DNA of 32,486 bases from Thermoanaerobaculia bacterium (GTDB lineage Bacteria > Acidobacteriota > Thermoanaerobaculia > Multivoradales > JAIOJS01): the NCBI GenBank assembly GCA_019911795.1, contig JAIOJS010000425.1, forward strand, positions 1 to 32,486, read 5' to 3'. Positions within the stretch are counted from its first letter, which is position 1, and each line of letters opens with the position of its first letter. A model generated the notes under the pieces. That model saw only the letters and a list, made by a program, of their open reading frames with translations, was not told where the DNA came from and searched no databases. The position numbers and the translations under genes were made by a program. Shown here in pieces: positions 17,553-24,995 of this stretch.

Positions 17553-18263
17553 TCAGCGCCGTCCCGAGTCCGCAGAGTCCAAGCGGCTGGATTCGCCGAG
17601 CAGACCCTCATCCAGCAACAAAACTCTACCACACCGGTCTGCGATCTCCGGGTTATGGGTAACCAGTACCATGGTCGTTCCATGCCGTGAAGCCATGGAC
17701 CGCAAGAGCTCGAAGACGTGATCTCCCGTCTCCGGATCCAGGTTCCCAGTTGGCTCGTCTGCCAGCAGTAGTGGCGGTTCGAGAAGAAGAGCTCGACAAA
17801 GCGCCACGCGTTGCCGTTCACCTCCCGAGAGCTCGGATGGGTAGTGATCCTGGCGCTGTTTCAGTCCCACTTCGGCCATGAGTTCCTCCGCCCGTTGTCG
17901 TATCCAGTCGAACGGTCGCCCTGCGATGCGCCCCGGCAACATGACGTTCTCCAAGGCATCGAAATCCGGGAGGAGTTGGTGAAACTGAAACACGAAGCCC
18001 ACTTGCAGGTTGCGAAACCGAGCCAGAGCGCGACCGTCCAGACGGGCGACTTCCTGTCCCCCGACGGTCACCTCGCCCTCGTCTGGTACATCGAGTCCGC
18101 CGAGGATATGGAGTAGGGTCGATTTGCCCGACCCCGATGGGCCAACAATCGCAATGCGCTCTCCCGGCTGGATCGAAAGGTCGATGCCGCGCAGCACCTC
18201 CACCCGACGTCCGGCGTCGACGAAAGTCTTGACGACGCCTCTGGCCTCGACTCCAACGCTCAT
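17553..18263 (-). CDS. lolD: Lipoprotein-releasing ABC transporter ATPase LolD
   Basis: 236 residues from the chosen ATG. It powers extraction of lipoproteins from the inner membrane. Walker A GPSGSGKS (41-48), Q-loop Gln93, signature LSGGE (145-149) and Walker B LLLADEP (165-171) are intact. VFQFHQLLPDF is typical of the LolD/MacB branch. The frame is open 56 codons upstream, but the ATG at 18263 overlaps the permease stop as ATGA and starts the conserved region. It pairs with the permease immediately before it. Confidence 0.92.
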   Translation of the reverse strand: MSVGVEARGVVKTFVDAGRRVEVLRGIDLSIQPGERIAIVGPSGSGKSTLLHILGGLDVPDEGEVTVGGQEVARLDGRALARFRNLQVGFVFQFHQLLPDFDALENVMLPGRIAGRPFDWIRQRAEELMAEVGLKQRQDHYPSELSGGERQRVALCRALLLEPPLLLADEPTGNLDPETGDHVFELLRSMASRHGTTMVLVTHNPEIADRCGRVLLLDEGLLGESSRLDSADSGRR

Positions 18264-19525
18264 CGCCGCAGTGCCTCCACCGGCGGCGCTTGCCCCACAC
18301 GCTGAGCGACGAAGTAGCAGCTCGCCCAGGCCAACACCATGGTCAAGCCGAGAACGGAGACGAGATCTGACGACTGAACGTGGAACGGGAGGTACTCGAG
18401 AAAGTACACGCGGTCCGGCAATCGCACCCACTGCTGAGCATCCAGGATCCAGGCCAACCCGCCTCCCAGGACGCCACCAACCAGAGCCCCAGCTCCCGCC
18501 AGCATGCCGCCCAGGAGGAGGAACGCCCAGCGCAGCTGACGCGGTTCGGCTCCCATCGCTCCGAGCATACCGATCTCGGTGCGCTTGTTGGTGATGAGGA
18601 GAGCGAGGTCGGCGACCAGAGCCAGAGCGGCCACGAGAATGATCAGCGAGACCGCGACAAACATGACGGTCTTCTCCAATCTAAGGGCGAAGAAGAGAGG
18701 TCGATTGAGTTCCTTCCAGGTACGAAGAGTCGAGCGCGGCGGCAAGAGTGCACGGACCGGTTCGACCAAGGCCGTGGCTGCTTCCAGGCTCCCGGTTGTC
18801 ACGACGATCGAAGAGCGTCCAGTGGCCGTCAGCGTCCGCGCCATGTCGATCGGCAGGGCGAGTCGTTCGACTTCCTCGGTGCGTCCGCTCTCGAAGGTGC
18901 CGATGAGCGGAAGACTCCTCACCCGGGGCTGAGGCCCGAGGGGACCCAGAGTCGGTAGCGGCGAGATCACCTCGAGCTGGTCACCGACCTGCAGACCCCA
19001 TCGCGTGGCCATATCAGCCCCGATGTAGAGCCCCTCGACCGTTCCTCCGGCGCCGGGAAAGAACGACGGAAGATCGCCGGAGAAGCCGAGTATCTCCGCC
19101 GGCTGCACCAGTCCGCCGCTACGCAGCCAGCCCCGCCCGCGAACGATCTCCTGGACCCTCACCACGCCGTCGAGTCCCTCGAGGCGCTCGCGAACAGCGG
19201 CGACGTCAGCGCCGACCGGCAGTTCGATCTCCAGGTGGGGCGTCCGCTCAAGCACCTCGGAGCGGAGCGCATCCTGAAGTCCAGCCAAGGCGGCCAAGGC
19301 CAGGACCAGCGCCGCCACCCCGAGCGCGATACCTCCGGCGGCGACCGACGAGAGAAAGTTGACGAACGCGTCGCGACGGGCGCTGCGCAAGAACCGCAGC
19401 GCCAGCAACGCCGGGAGAGGCAGTTTCCAGGGCCAGATCGTCAGCCGACTACTCCGTCCTGGGAAGTGCTGCCCATCTCGGTCACTGATCCTCGGGACTG
19501 GAGTCGCTCTCGGAGCCCGGATCAC
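18260..19525 (-). CDS. LolC/LolE-family lipoprotein-releasing permease
   Basis: Up to 421 residues. A first membrane helix (about 56-84) precedes a large periplasmic MacB-type domain, then three C-terminal helices. The FtsX-family motif KRTEIGMLGAMGAEPRQL follows the second helix. Only one permease gene is present, so the complex may be a LolF-like homodimer or the partner may lie elsewhere. The ATG at 19525 makes a 44-nt overlap with lysS. A CTG at 19444, preceded by GGACGGAG, would begin nearer the family's usual N-terminus, so the start is uncertain. The gene is coupled to lolD by ATGA. Confidence 0.87.
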   Translation of the reverse strand: MIRAPRATPVPRISDRDGQHFPGRSSRLTIWPWKLPLPALLALRFLRSARRDAFVNFLSSVAAGGIALGVAALVLALAALAGLQDALRSEVLERTPHLEIELPVGADVAAVRERLEGLDGVVRVQEIVRGRGWLRSGGLVQPAEILGFSGDLPSFFPGAGGTVEGLYIGADMATRWGLQVGDQLEVISPLPTLGPLGPQPRVRSLPLIGTFESGRTEEVERLALPIDMARTLTATGRSSIVVTTGSLEAATALVEPVRALLPPRSTLRTWKELNRPLFFALRLEKTVMFVAVSLIILVAALALVADLALLITNKRTEIGMLGAMGAEPRQLRWAFLLLGGMLAGAGALVGGVLGGGLAWILDAQQWVRLPDRVYFLEYLPFHVQSSDLVSVLGLTMVLAWASCYFVAQRVGQAPPVEALRR

Positions 19526-21059
19526 CGTCGGCAGTGGACCCCTCGCCGGGAGGTTCCGCCTCCGAGGTTTCGTCCCGCGGCGCCACGGGGCGCATAAGGG
19601 GAAAGAGGATGACGTCGCGAATCGACTGTCGGTCCGCGAAGAGCATGGTCAGTCGATCGATACCGATCCCCTCACCGCCGGCCGGAGGCATGCCCATCTC
19701 CAACGCCTCGATGTAGTCCGCGTCGAAGCCGTGGGCCTCGACGTCTCCGGCGTCGCGAGCCGCGAGCTGCTCGCGAAAGCGGTCCGCCTGCAACCGCGGG
19801 TCGTTGAGCTCGCTGAAAGCGTTGGCCACCTCCATACCGCCGATAAAGAGTTCGAATCGCTCGACAAAACGTGGATCATCCTCGCGCTGCTTCGACAGAG
19901 GCGAGATGTCGACCGGGTAGTCCACGATGAAGGTCGGCTGCACGAGGTGACGCTCCACCGTTTCATCGAAAAGGGCCATCAACAGGTGACCGTACGAGCG
20001 CGTGGCCGGCAGGTCGATCGATCGCGCCTTCAACTCAGCCTCGACGTCTTCGATCGTCTCGAGTCGTTCGGCCACGATACCCGCAAAGTGGGTGATCGCC
20101 TCCCGCACACTGTAGCGGCGCCACGGGCGGGTCAGGTCGAGGCGCTCGCCGTTCCAGCGTAGTCCGGAGTCGTCCAGCAGGCGCTCCTCCAAGTGGCAGA
20201 AGAGTTCCTCCGTCAACTGGATGAGAGCCTCGTAGTCGACAAAGGCCCAGTAGAACTCGAGCATGGTGAACTCGGGGTTGTGTTGGGTCGAGATCCCCTC
20301 GTTGCGGAAGTTGCGATTGATCTCGTAGACCCGATGGAAGCCCCCCACCGTCAACCGCTTGAGGAAGAGCTCGGGCGCGATGCGCAGGTAGAGTTCGAGG
20401 TCGAGGGCGTTGTGGTGCGTCGCGAACGGCTTGGCCGCCGCCCCCCCCGCCATCAGGTGCATCATCGGGGTCTCGACCTCGAGGAACCCGCGGTCGTCGA
20501 GGAAGCGTCGGATCTCGCGCACCAGGCGCGAACGAAGCTCGAACACCCTTCTCGACTCCTCGTTGACCATCAGGTCGAGATAACGCTTGCGGTAGCGGAC
20601 CTCCACATCGGTCAGGCCATGCCACTTCTCCGGCAGCGGGCGCTGCGCCTTGGCGAGGAGTACGAGATCCTGCAGCAGTAGGGAGAGTTCCCCCGCCCGG
20701 GTACGCATGACGACGCCGCGAGCGCCGACCACATCACCGAGGTCGAGGCGGTCGAGCAGGGCCAAGACCTCGTCCGACATCTGCGGCCGTCGGACAAAGA
20801 GTTGCAGCTTGTCGTCGCCCTCTCCAAGATCGATGAACTGGACCTTACCGTGGCCCCGAATCGCGCGCACTCGCCCGGGGACCCGCACCACCGTCGCCGC
20901 GGCGTCGAGCGCATCGCCATCGAGATGCCCGAAGCGGCGGTGAATCTCCGGAGGCTCGCCGTCGTGATCGAAGGAGTGCGGGAAGGCCTGGACCCCCAAC
21001 TCGACCAGTTCGTCGAGCTTGCGACGGCGGTTAAGGATCTGTTCGTTGAGTTCGGACAT
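19482..21059 (-). CDS. lysS: Lysyl-tRNA synthetase, class II
   Basis: 525 residues. An N-terminal OB-fold anticodon domain (about 55-140) is followed by a class II catalytic core. Motif 2 has FRNEGISTQHNPEFTMLE (251-268) and motif 3 has GGEGIGIDRLTML (461-473). The protein continues past the usual LFPLMRP end with about 33 acidic Ser/Glu/Asp/Pro-rich residues (493-525). The DNA coding part of this tail also carries the possible start of the next gene. AGGAG lies about 8 nt before the ATG. lysS followed by lolC/lolD occurs in several diderm lineages. Confidence 0.95.
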   Translation of the reverse strand: MSELNEQILNRRRKLDELVELGVQAFPHSFDHDGEPPEIHRRFGHLDGDALDAAATVVRVPGRVRAIRGHGKVQFIDLGEGDDKLQLFVRRPQMSDEVLALLDRLDLGDVVGARGVVMRTRAGELSLLLQDLVLLAKAQRPLPEKWHGLTDVEVRYRKRYLDLMVNEESRRVFELRSRLVREIRRFLDDRGFLEVETPMMHLMAGGAAAKPFATHHNALDLELYLRIAPELFLKRLTVGGFHRVYEINRNFRNEGISTQHNPEFTMLEFYWAFVDYEALIQLTEELFCHLEERLLDDSGLRWNGERLDLTRPWRRYSVREAITHFAGIVAERLETIEDVEAELKARSIDLPATRSYGHLLMALFDETVERHLVQPTFIVDYPVDISPLSKQREDDPRFVERFELFIGGMEVANAFSELNDPRLQADRFREQLAARDAGDVEAHGFDADYIEALEMGMPPAGGEGIGIDRLTMLFADRQSIRDVILFPLMRPVAPRDETSEAEPPGEGSTADGDPGSESDSSPEDQ

Positions 21060-21079
21060 GCAGTTTCTCCTGCCGTCGA

Positions 21080-21107
21080 CAGAGATACCTCACCAAAGAC
21101 ACCTCAC
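21080..21107. repeat. 14-bp tandem duplication in the lysS leader
   Basis: Two copies of CARAGAYACCTCAC-type sequence start at 21080 and 21094 (12 of 14 match), 21 nt before the lysS ATG. On the transcribed strand each copy carries GTGAGGT, a Shine-Dalgarno-like stretch. A small CGGCG/CGCCG hairpin (about 21113-21127) sits just upstream. Confidence 0.65.
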
Positions 21108-21323
21108 CGTCACGGCGTAAAGCGCCGGCGAGGATCCCCTGCGGCACCCTGGAAAGATATCAGAGTCTCTGCTGTCCCGTTTGATCAACTCCGTGTGCTT
21201 TGGACGCCCCGTTTTCGACTAAGCCCACGGGATCAACCAGACGGAAGACCGGGTGGTCGTGTCTCGCTTGGCCGGTCTCCGAGGAGGTCGCTTCGGATCA
21301 CGCGCCCGGTTCCGAACTCGCCT

Positions 21324-22172
21324 CTAGCCAGTCTCTGACACCGACCGAAGGAGGTTCTCGTCGGACAGTACTCGACTGAAGAGCGACTGCAACTTGCCGG
21401 CGGCCTCCCGACCTGCAACCAGGACCTCGTCGTGGTCGAGGGGAACATCGAGCAGTCCGGCTCCGAGGTTGCTCACCACCGAGACCACCGCACAGCGCAT
21501 CCCCATATGATTCGCCGCGATCACCTCCAGGACGGTCGACATGCCGACCAACGTCGCCCCGAGAGTGCCGAGCATCCTCACCTCAGCCGGTGTCTCGTAG
21601 CTAGGTCCCGACACGCCCGCGTAGACTCCGTCGTGGAGTCCGATCGATGCCGCTTGGGCATTCACGTGCAACAGAGCGCGGAGCTCCCGATCGTAAGCCG
21701 TCGTCATATCCGGGAAACGTGGACCCCATTCACTCGGAGGATCTCCCTCGAGCGGATTCTTCCCCATCAGGTTCAGGTGGTCTTGCAACAGCACCAGGTC
21801 GCCAGGCCGCAGCGACGGATCGACCCCACCCGAGGCGTTGGTCATGATCAAGACCTGGGCCCCGAGAAGGGCGCCTAGTCGGACCAGAAAGACCGTTTGG
21901 GCCGCGGTAAGCCCCTGGTAGCCATGGACTCTTCCCCGGTAGTAGAGCACCACTCCACTCGGAGTCGACAAGAGCTGGAACTCCATCGGGTGCCCGACGA
22001 TTCCGTGAGCCGGGAAGGGAAGTAGCTCTTGGATCGCACCGCTCGCCAGCACCTCCGAGCCCAGGTCGATGGCGAGTCCAGATCCGGAAACGAGTACGGT
22101 GGACGGGCGGGGCCAACCCCTCGCATCCCAGTCCGATACCGCGGCGTCGAGTTCTTTGACGAGATGATTCAT
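21324..22172 (-). CDS. Purine nucleoside phosphorylase (trimeric type)
   Basis: 282 residues. It cleaves purine nucleosides with phosphate. Family motifs in order: GSGL (30-33), GHP with His61, YYRGRVHGYQG (77-87), TNASGG (111-116), DHLNLMGKNPL (131-141), GVSGPSYETPAEVR with Glu193, and GMSTVLEVIAA (210-220). Asn235 in SVVSNLG sits where human PNP has its base-reading Asn, which favours inosine/guanosine over adenosine. It is distinct from the MtnP paralogue in this window. The 264-nt gap on its downstream side, toward lysS, shows no gene. Confidence 0.9.
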   Translation of the reverse strand: MNHLVKELDAAVSDWDARGWPRPSTVLVSGSGLAIDLGSEVLASGAIQELLPFPAHGIVGHPMEFQLLSTPSGVVLYYRGRVHGYQGLTAAQTVFLVRLGALLGAQVLIMTNASGGVDPSLRPGDLVLLQDHLNLMGKNPLEGDPPSEWGPRFPDMTTAYDRELRALLHVNAQAASIGLHDGVYAGVSGPSYETPAEVRMLGTLGATLVGMSTVLEVIAANHMGMRCAVVSVVSNLGAGLLDVPLDHDEVLVAGREAAGKLQSLFSRVLSDENLLRSVSETG

Positions 22173-22284
22173 AGCGCGCTGAGAATAACCCGCCGCGCCC
22201 TCGGTCGCCTAACCCAGGCGCTCGAAGAGCGGCGTGGCACCCTCTCGGCCGCTCCGGCGGACGCCTCGACGAGACCCGCTTATG

Positions 22285-22348
22285 GACTGCCTTGAGCTCT
22301 AGTGACTGCGTTGAGCTCTAGCAACTGCGCTTAGCTCTAGCAGCTGCG
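22285..22348. repeat. 19-bp tandem repeat, three copies plus a partial fourth, after the 526-residue gene
   Basis: Units begin at 22285, 22304 and 22323 with consensus RACTGCGTTGAGCTCTAGY; a fourth start (AGCTGCG at 22342) runs into the stop codon of the adjacent gene. Each unit holds AGCTCTAG, giving a TAG on the minus strand about every 19 nt. The 19-nt period shifts frame. Confidence 0.85.
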
Positions 22349-22349
22349 T

Positions 22350-23930
22350 CTATTTGTTGCGGTGCACCTGCAACCAGAGGCCGGTGTACTCCCGAAGCAG
22401 TCGCATCCGCAGCAGTTGGAGATCCTGGGCAAGGGGAAGATCGCCGTGCGTGATTGCCTGCGAAATCTCGTGATCGAAGCGGCTGACGAAGAGGTCCGAC
22501 AACCGTGTGGTGAGCCGGGCCCGCAGGAACACCGGAGCCTCTTTGGTGATCGCCGTATCGTCGAGAATGCCGCGGATCTCCTCACTCTCCTCCATCGACC
22601 GAGACCGCAACGCCGCTCCCCAGACCAGGAAGTCCTCCAAGGTCCGGTTGCAGTCGGTGGCGCCCTGGGTCAGATTGCGGTAGGCCATCACCTCGCGCGG
22701 TTCCAGTCGGTAGGGAAAGAGTTCGGGCGACAGCACGGCACTTTTGGGGTCGATGTCCTCATCGACGCCGTCGAGGGCGTTGACCAGTTCGCGTCGGTAC
22801 TCGAAGAGCAACTCTTCGTCCCAGCCGGGACGACGACTCAGAACCTCGTCGATGGGGGATGCCTCCAGCGTCTCCGTCCCATCCTCTTCCGTCTCGGCGG
22901 CTTCGAGCCGCGACAGACTGTCGTCGGGAACGAAGAGCGCCTCTCCCTCGCGCAGTCCGTTGAGGCGCGGGATCAGATCGCGCACATGCTGCCGGAGCCG
23001 AGCCAACTCCTCGAGGCTCAACGTCTCGTTCTGCAGGTTCTTCTCGAAGCTCTCGACCTCCTGACGGAAGGTGGACAGTTCGGTGTCGAGGGCGGAGTCG
23101 ACGGTGACCTCGCGCTCGAGCTCGAAGATACGTTGGTAGTCGGCGACGATTCTCTGTTCCTCGCGCCGATACAGATGCTGGATGTGGTTACGAAGATCGA
23201 TGTTCGTCTCGACGATGGACATCAACACGTCGGGATGGAAGAACAGCTCACCCAGGCCCACCTTGCACTCGCGATACTGATGAATCAACCGCGGTTCGAT
23301 CAGGGAGTCAAACGTCTCGACCCCCATCATCCTCCGACGGAACTCGTCGACCTGATGCTGAGCCGCTTTCAAGTCGTCGGGACCGAAGTCGCTACTGCCG
23401 ACCATCTCCCACAAGCTCTCGAAGATCTGTCGCATCTGCGACTTGCTCCGCAGAATCCAAGGTCCCTGCGGTCCCTGTGCCTCCTCCGCAACCTTGGTGA
23501 TGAGGAAGTCGATCTTGTCGTTGTGGTCCTGCGACCAGTTCATACTCCGATAGCCGTAGAGGTAGAACTTGACGAGCTGCACGATGATGCTGTCGTTGTA
23601 GTTCTTGACCCGTTGGAAGAAGAGTCTCAGCAACGAAGGCGAGACCTTGCTATCCTCCTCCAGCAAGAGGCGGGTGAGCTCCATCAGACGGCGTTCCGCC
23701 ATCTCCAGTTCACTGCGCACACGGTCTGTCTCGGACGCATTGAGATTCTGAGAAACCTCTTTCAACAATCCATAGACAGCCTGAAAATCTGCCGAGGATT
23801 GGCTAAACTCACCATCCATCAGGAGCTTGTGAAGTCCCTGGAGGAACTGGTGAAACGTCCAGGCTGACTTAAACTTCGCCGACAGATCGATGTAGCGCTG
23901 ATGCAGGCTGTTTAACTCTTCCACAGACAT
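22350..23930 (-). CDS. Uncharacterised 526-residue, mainly helical protein
   Basis: I do not recognise this family. The protein has no signal peptide or membrane segment and looks soluble and almost wholly alpha-helical. A heptad-like, charged stretch (about 250-320) may form a coiled coil, and an acidic spacer (about 340-360) separates two halves. Trp, Tyr and Phe are well spread (for example VKFYLYGYRSMNWSQDHND near 120-139), which argues for a folded protein. The ATG has GAGGA about 9 nt upstream. It is divergent from hpt across only 60 bp. A long open frame on the opposite strand is most likely a GC-rich shadow. No catalytic motif is evident. Confidence 0.8.
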   Translation of the reverse strand: MSVEELNSLHQRYIDLSAKFKSAWTFHQFLQGLHKLLMDGEFSQSSADFQAVYGLLKEVSQNLNASETDRVRSELEMAERRLMELTRLLLEEDSKVSPSLLRLFFQRVKNYNDSIIVQLVKFYLYGYRSMNWSQDHNDKIDFLITKVAEEAQGPQGPWILRSKSQMRQIFESLWEMVGSSDFGPDDLKAAQHQVDEFRRRMMGVETFDSLIEPRLIHQYRECKVGLGELFFHPDVLMSIVETNIDLRNHIQHLYRREEQRIVADYQRIFELEREVTVDSALDTELSTFRQEVESFEKNLQNETLSLEELARLRQHVRDLIPRLNGLREGEALFVPDDSLSRLEAAETEEDGTETLEASPIDEVLSRRPGWDEELLFEYRRELVNALDGVDEDIDPKSAVLSPELFPYRLEPREVMAYRNLTQGATDCNRTLEDFLVWGAALRSRSMEESEEIRGILDDTAITKEAPVFLRARLTTRLSDLFVSRFDHEISQAITHGDLPLAQDLQLLRMRLLREYTGLWLQVHRNK

Positions 23931-23956
23931 CAGTTGTTCCTCATTGGATCTTGGTC

Positions 23957-23962
23957 ATTCTA
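23957..23962 (-). promoter_or_regulatory. Candidate -10 element for the 526-residue gene
   Basis: TAGAAT on the minus strand matches the -10 consensus at five of six bases and would give a leader of about 19 nt. The -35 region 17 bp upstream is poor. The hpt promoter must lie in the same 60-bp gap or inside the neighbouring gene. Confidence 0.3.
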
Positions 23963-23990
23963 AGGGAACCACTCAGAAAAGGAAAACCAG

Positions 23991-24503
23991 ATGCATCAGA
24001 CGCTTATAGCCCGCGAAGATCTCGAACGACGAGTTACCGAGCTGGCCGCCGACATCGACCGTGACTACCAAGACTGCGAAAATCTGCTCTGTATCGGAGT
24101 GCTCAAGGGTTCGGTCTTCTTCATGGTCGATCTTCTAAAGCAGCTCCAAGTGCCGCTCGCGGTCGATTTCTTCCAGACCGCGTCCTATGGCAGCGACACC
24201 GAACCGGGTGAGGTCCGGATCCGCAAGGATCTCGACCTGGCGGTGCGCGGCAAGCATGTCCTGCTCATCGAGGACATCGTCGACACCGGATTCACTCTGC
24301 GCACCATCCTCGATCTGCTCAAGTTCCGTGGCGCTGCGTCGGTCAAACTGTGTGCACTACTCGACAAACCGTCCCGTCGTCAGATCGACGTGCCGATCGA
24401 CTATCGGGGGTTCGCCATCGAGGACAAGTTTGTCATCGGCTATGGCCTCGACTACGACGAGCGCTACCGCAACCTCCCCTACATCGCTGTTCTCGAAGAA
24501 TGA
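23991..24503 (+). CDS. hpt: Hypoxanthine (guanine) phosphoribosyltransferase
   Basis: 170 residues, standard length. It converts hypoxanthine or guanine and PRPP to IMP or GMP. The PRPP motif VLLIEDIVDTGFTLRT (90-105), the flexible-loop region FFQTASYGSDTEPGEV and the C-terminal FVIGYGLDYDERYRNLPYI are all present. A GGAAAA purine run precedes the ATG. It is followed by ridA 22 nt later on the same strand. It complements the purine nucleoside phosphorylase encoded 1.8 kb away. Confidence 0.95.
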   Translation: MHQTLIAREDLERRVTELAADIDRDYQDCENLLCIGVLKGSVFFMVDLLKQLQVPLAVDFFQTASYGSDTEPGEVRIRKDLDLAVRGKHVLLIEDIVDTGFTLRTILDLLKFRGAASVKLCALLDKPSRRQIDVPIDYRGFAIEDKFVIGYGLDYDERYRNLPYIAVLEE

Positions 24504-24516
24504 TCGGACCAGGAGC

Positions 24517-24546
24517 TCGACCAAGATGAATTCGACCAAAATGAAC
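24517..24546 (+). repeat. 15-bp in-frame duplication of the ridA start region
   Basis: Two adjacent copies, TCGACCAAGATGAAT (24517) and TCGACCAAAATGAAC (24532), match at 13 of 15 bases and each contains an ATG. The period keeps the frame, so either ATG gives RidA. AGGAG (24511-24515) lies upstream of the first only. Confidence 0.8.
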
Positions 24547-24921
24547 GCAACCGAGACCTACCACACCGACCAGGCTCCGGCCGCCATCGGTCCCTACTCC
24601 CAAGCGATTTCCGCCGACGGTGTGCTCTACACCTCCGGACAGATCGGCCTGGTCCCCGGGACCAAGACCCTGGCCAAGGGATTCGAGGCGCAGGCCAAGC
24701 AGGTCCTCGCCAATCTCCAGGCCGTCCTCGCCGAGGCGGGATGCACAACAGCCAACGTGCTCAAGACGACGGTCTACCTCGTCGACTTCGCCGACTTCCC
24801 CCGTCTCAACGAACTCTACGGCGAGGCGATGGGGAGCCACCGTCCCGCCCGTTCGACGGTCCAGGCGGCGGCTCTTCCCATGGGGGCCCTGGTAGAGATC
24901 GACATGGTGGCGAAACTCTAG
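24526..24921 (+). CDS. ridA: RidA-family reactive intermediate deaminase
   Basis: 131 residues from ATG 24526, or 126 from ATG 24541. RidA hydrolyses reactive enamine/imine intermediates left by PLP enzymes such as threonine dehydratase. The APAAIGPYSQA block, LYTSGQIGLVPGT, and ARSTVQ with the catalytic Arg (109 from the first ATG) are diagnostic. The first ATG has AGGAG at about 10 nt and is preferred; the second lies nearer the usual family start. The N-terminal MNSTKMN is a product of a 15-bp duplication. The same frame is open far upstream through hpt, which is fortuitous. It follows hpt and converges with znuB. Confidence 0.92.
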   Translation: MNSTKMNATETYHTDQAPAAIGPYSQAISADGVLYTSGQIGLVPGTKTLAKGFEAQAKQVLANLQAVLAEAGCTTANVLKTTVYLVDFADFPRLNELYGEAMGSHRPARSTVQAAALPMGALVEIDMVAKL

Positions 24922-24960
24922 GTTTCAGGAACGGACCTAGCCCCGATCTGGCTCCACGCG

Positions 24961-24985
24961 ACACGGTATGGGCCGACCCACGTGT
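24961..24985. terminator. Hairpin between convergent ridA and znuB-like genes
   Basis: ACACG-gta-TGGG, loop CCGA, CCCA-CGTGT makes a nine-pair stem with a three-base bulge in the 74-bp convergent gap. It could act on both transcripts. Neither side has a T-run, so it is a weak terminator candidate. Confidence 0.4.
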
Positions 24986-24995
24986 TCTCGAGACC

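Noticed and set aside
17553-18263. LolD gene as the missing ATPase of the metal importer
   Set aside because: It is translationally coupled to a Lol permease and has LolD-type motifs; the metal cluster is 7 kb away.
21060-21323. Riboswitch or T-box before lysS
   Set aside because: No T-box consensus, terminator/antiterminator pair or known riboswitch core is visible, only a 14-bp duplication and a small hairpin.
22362-23867. 501-codon open frame antisense to the 526-residue gene
   Set aside because: It lacks a plausible ribosome site and reads as low-complexity Leu/Val/Glu/Asp typical of shadows, while the minus-strand frame has GAGGA, aromatic residues and a clean start. Codon statistics would settle it.
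24187-24525. Hpt-overlapping upstream extension of RidA
   Set aside because: It overlaps hpt in another frame and is Ser/Arg-rich with no conservation; the start at 24526 has AGGAG.
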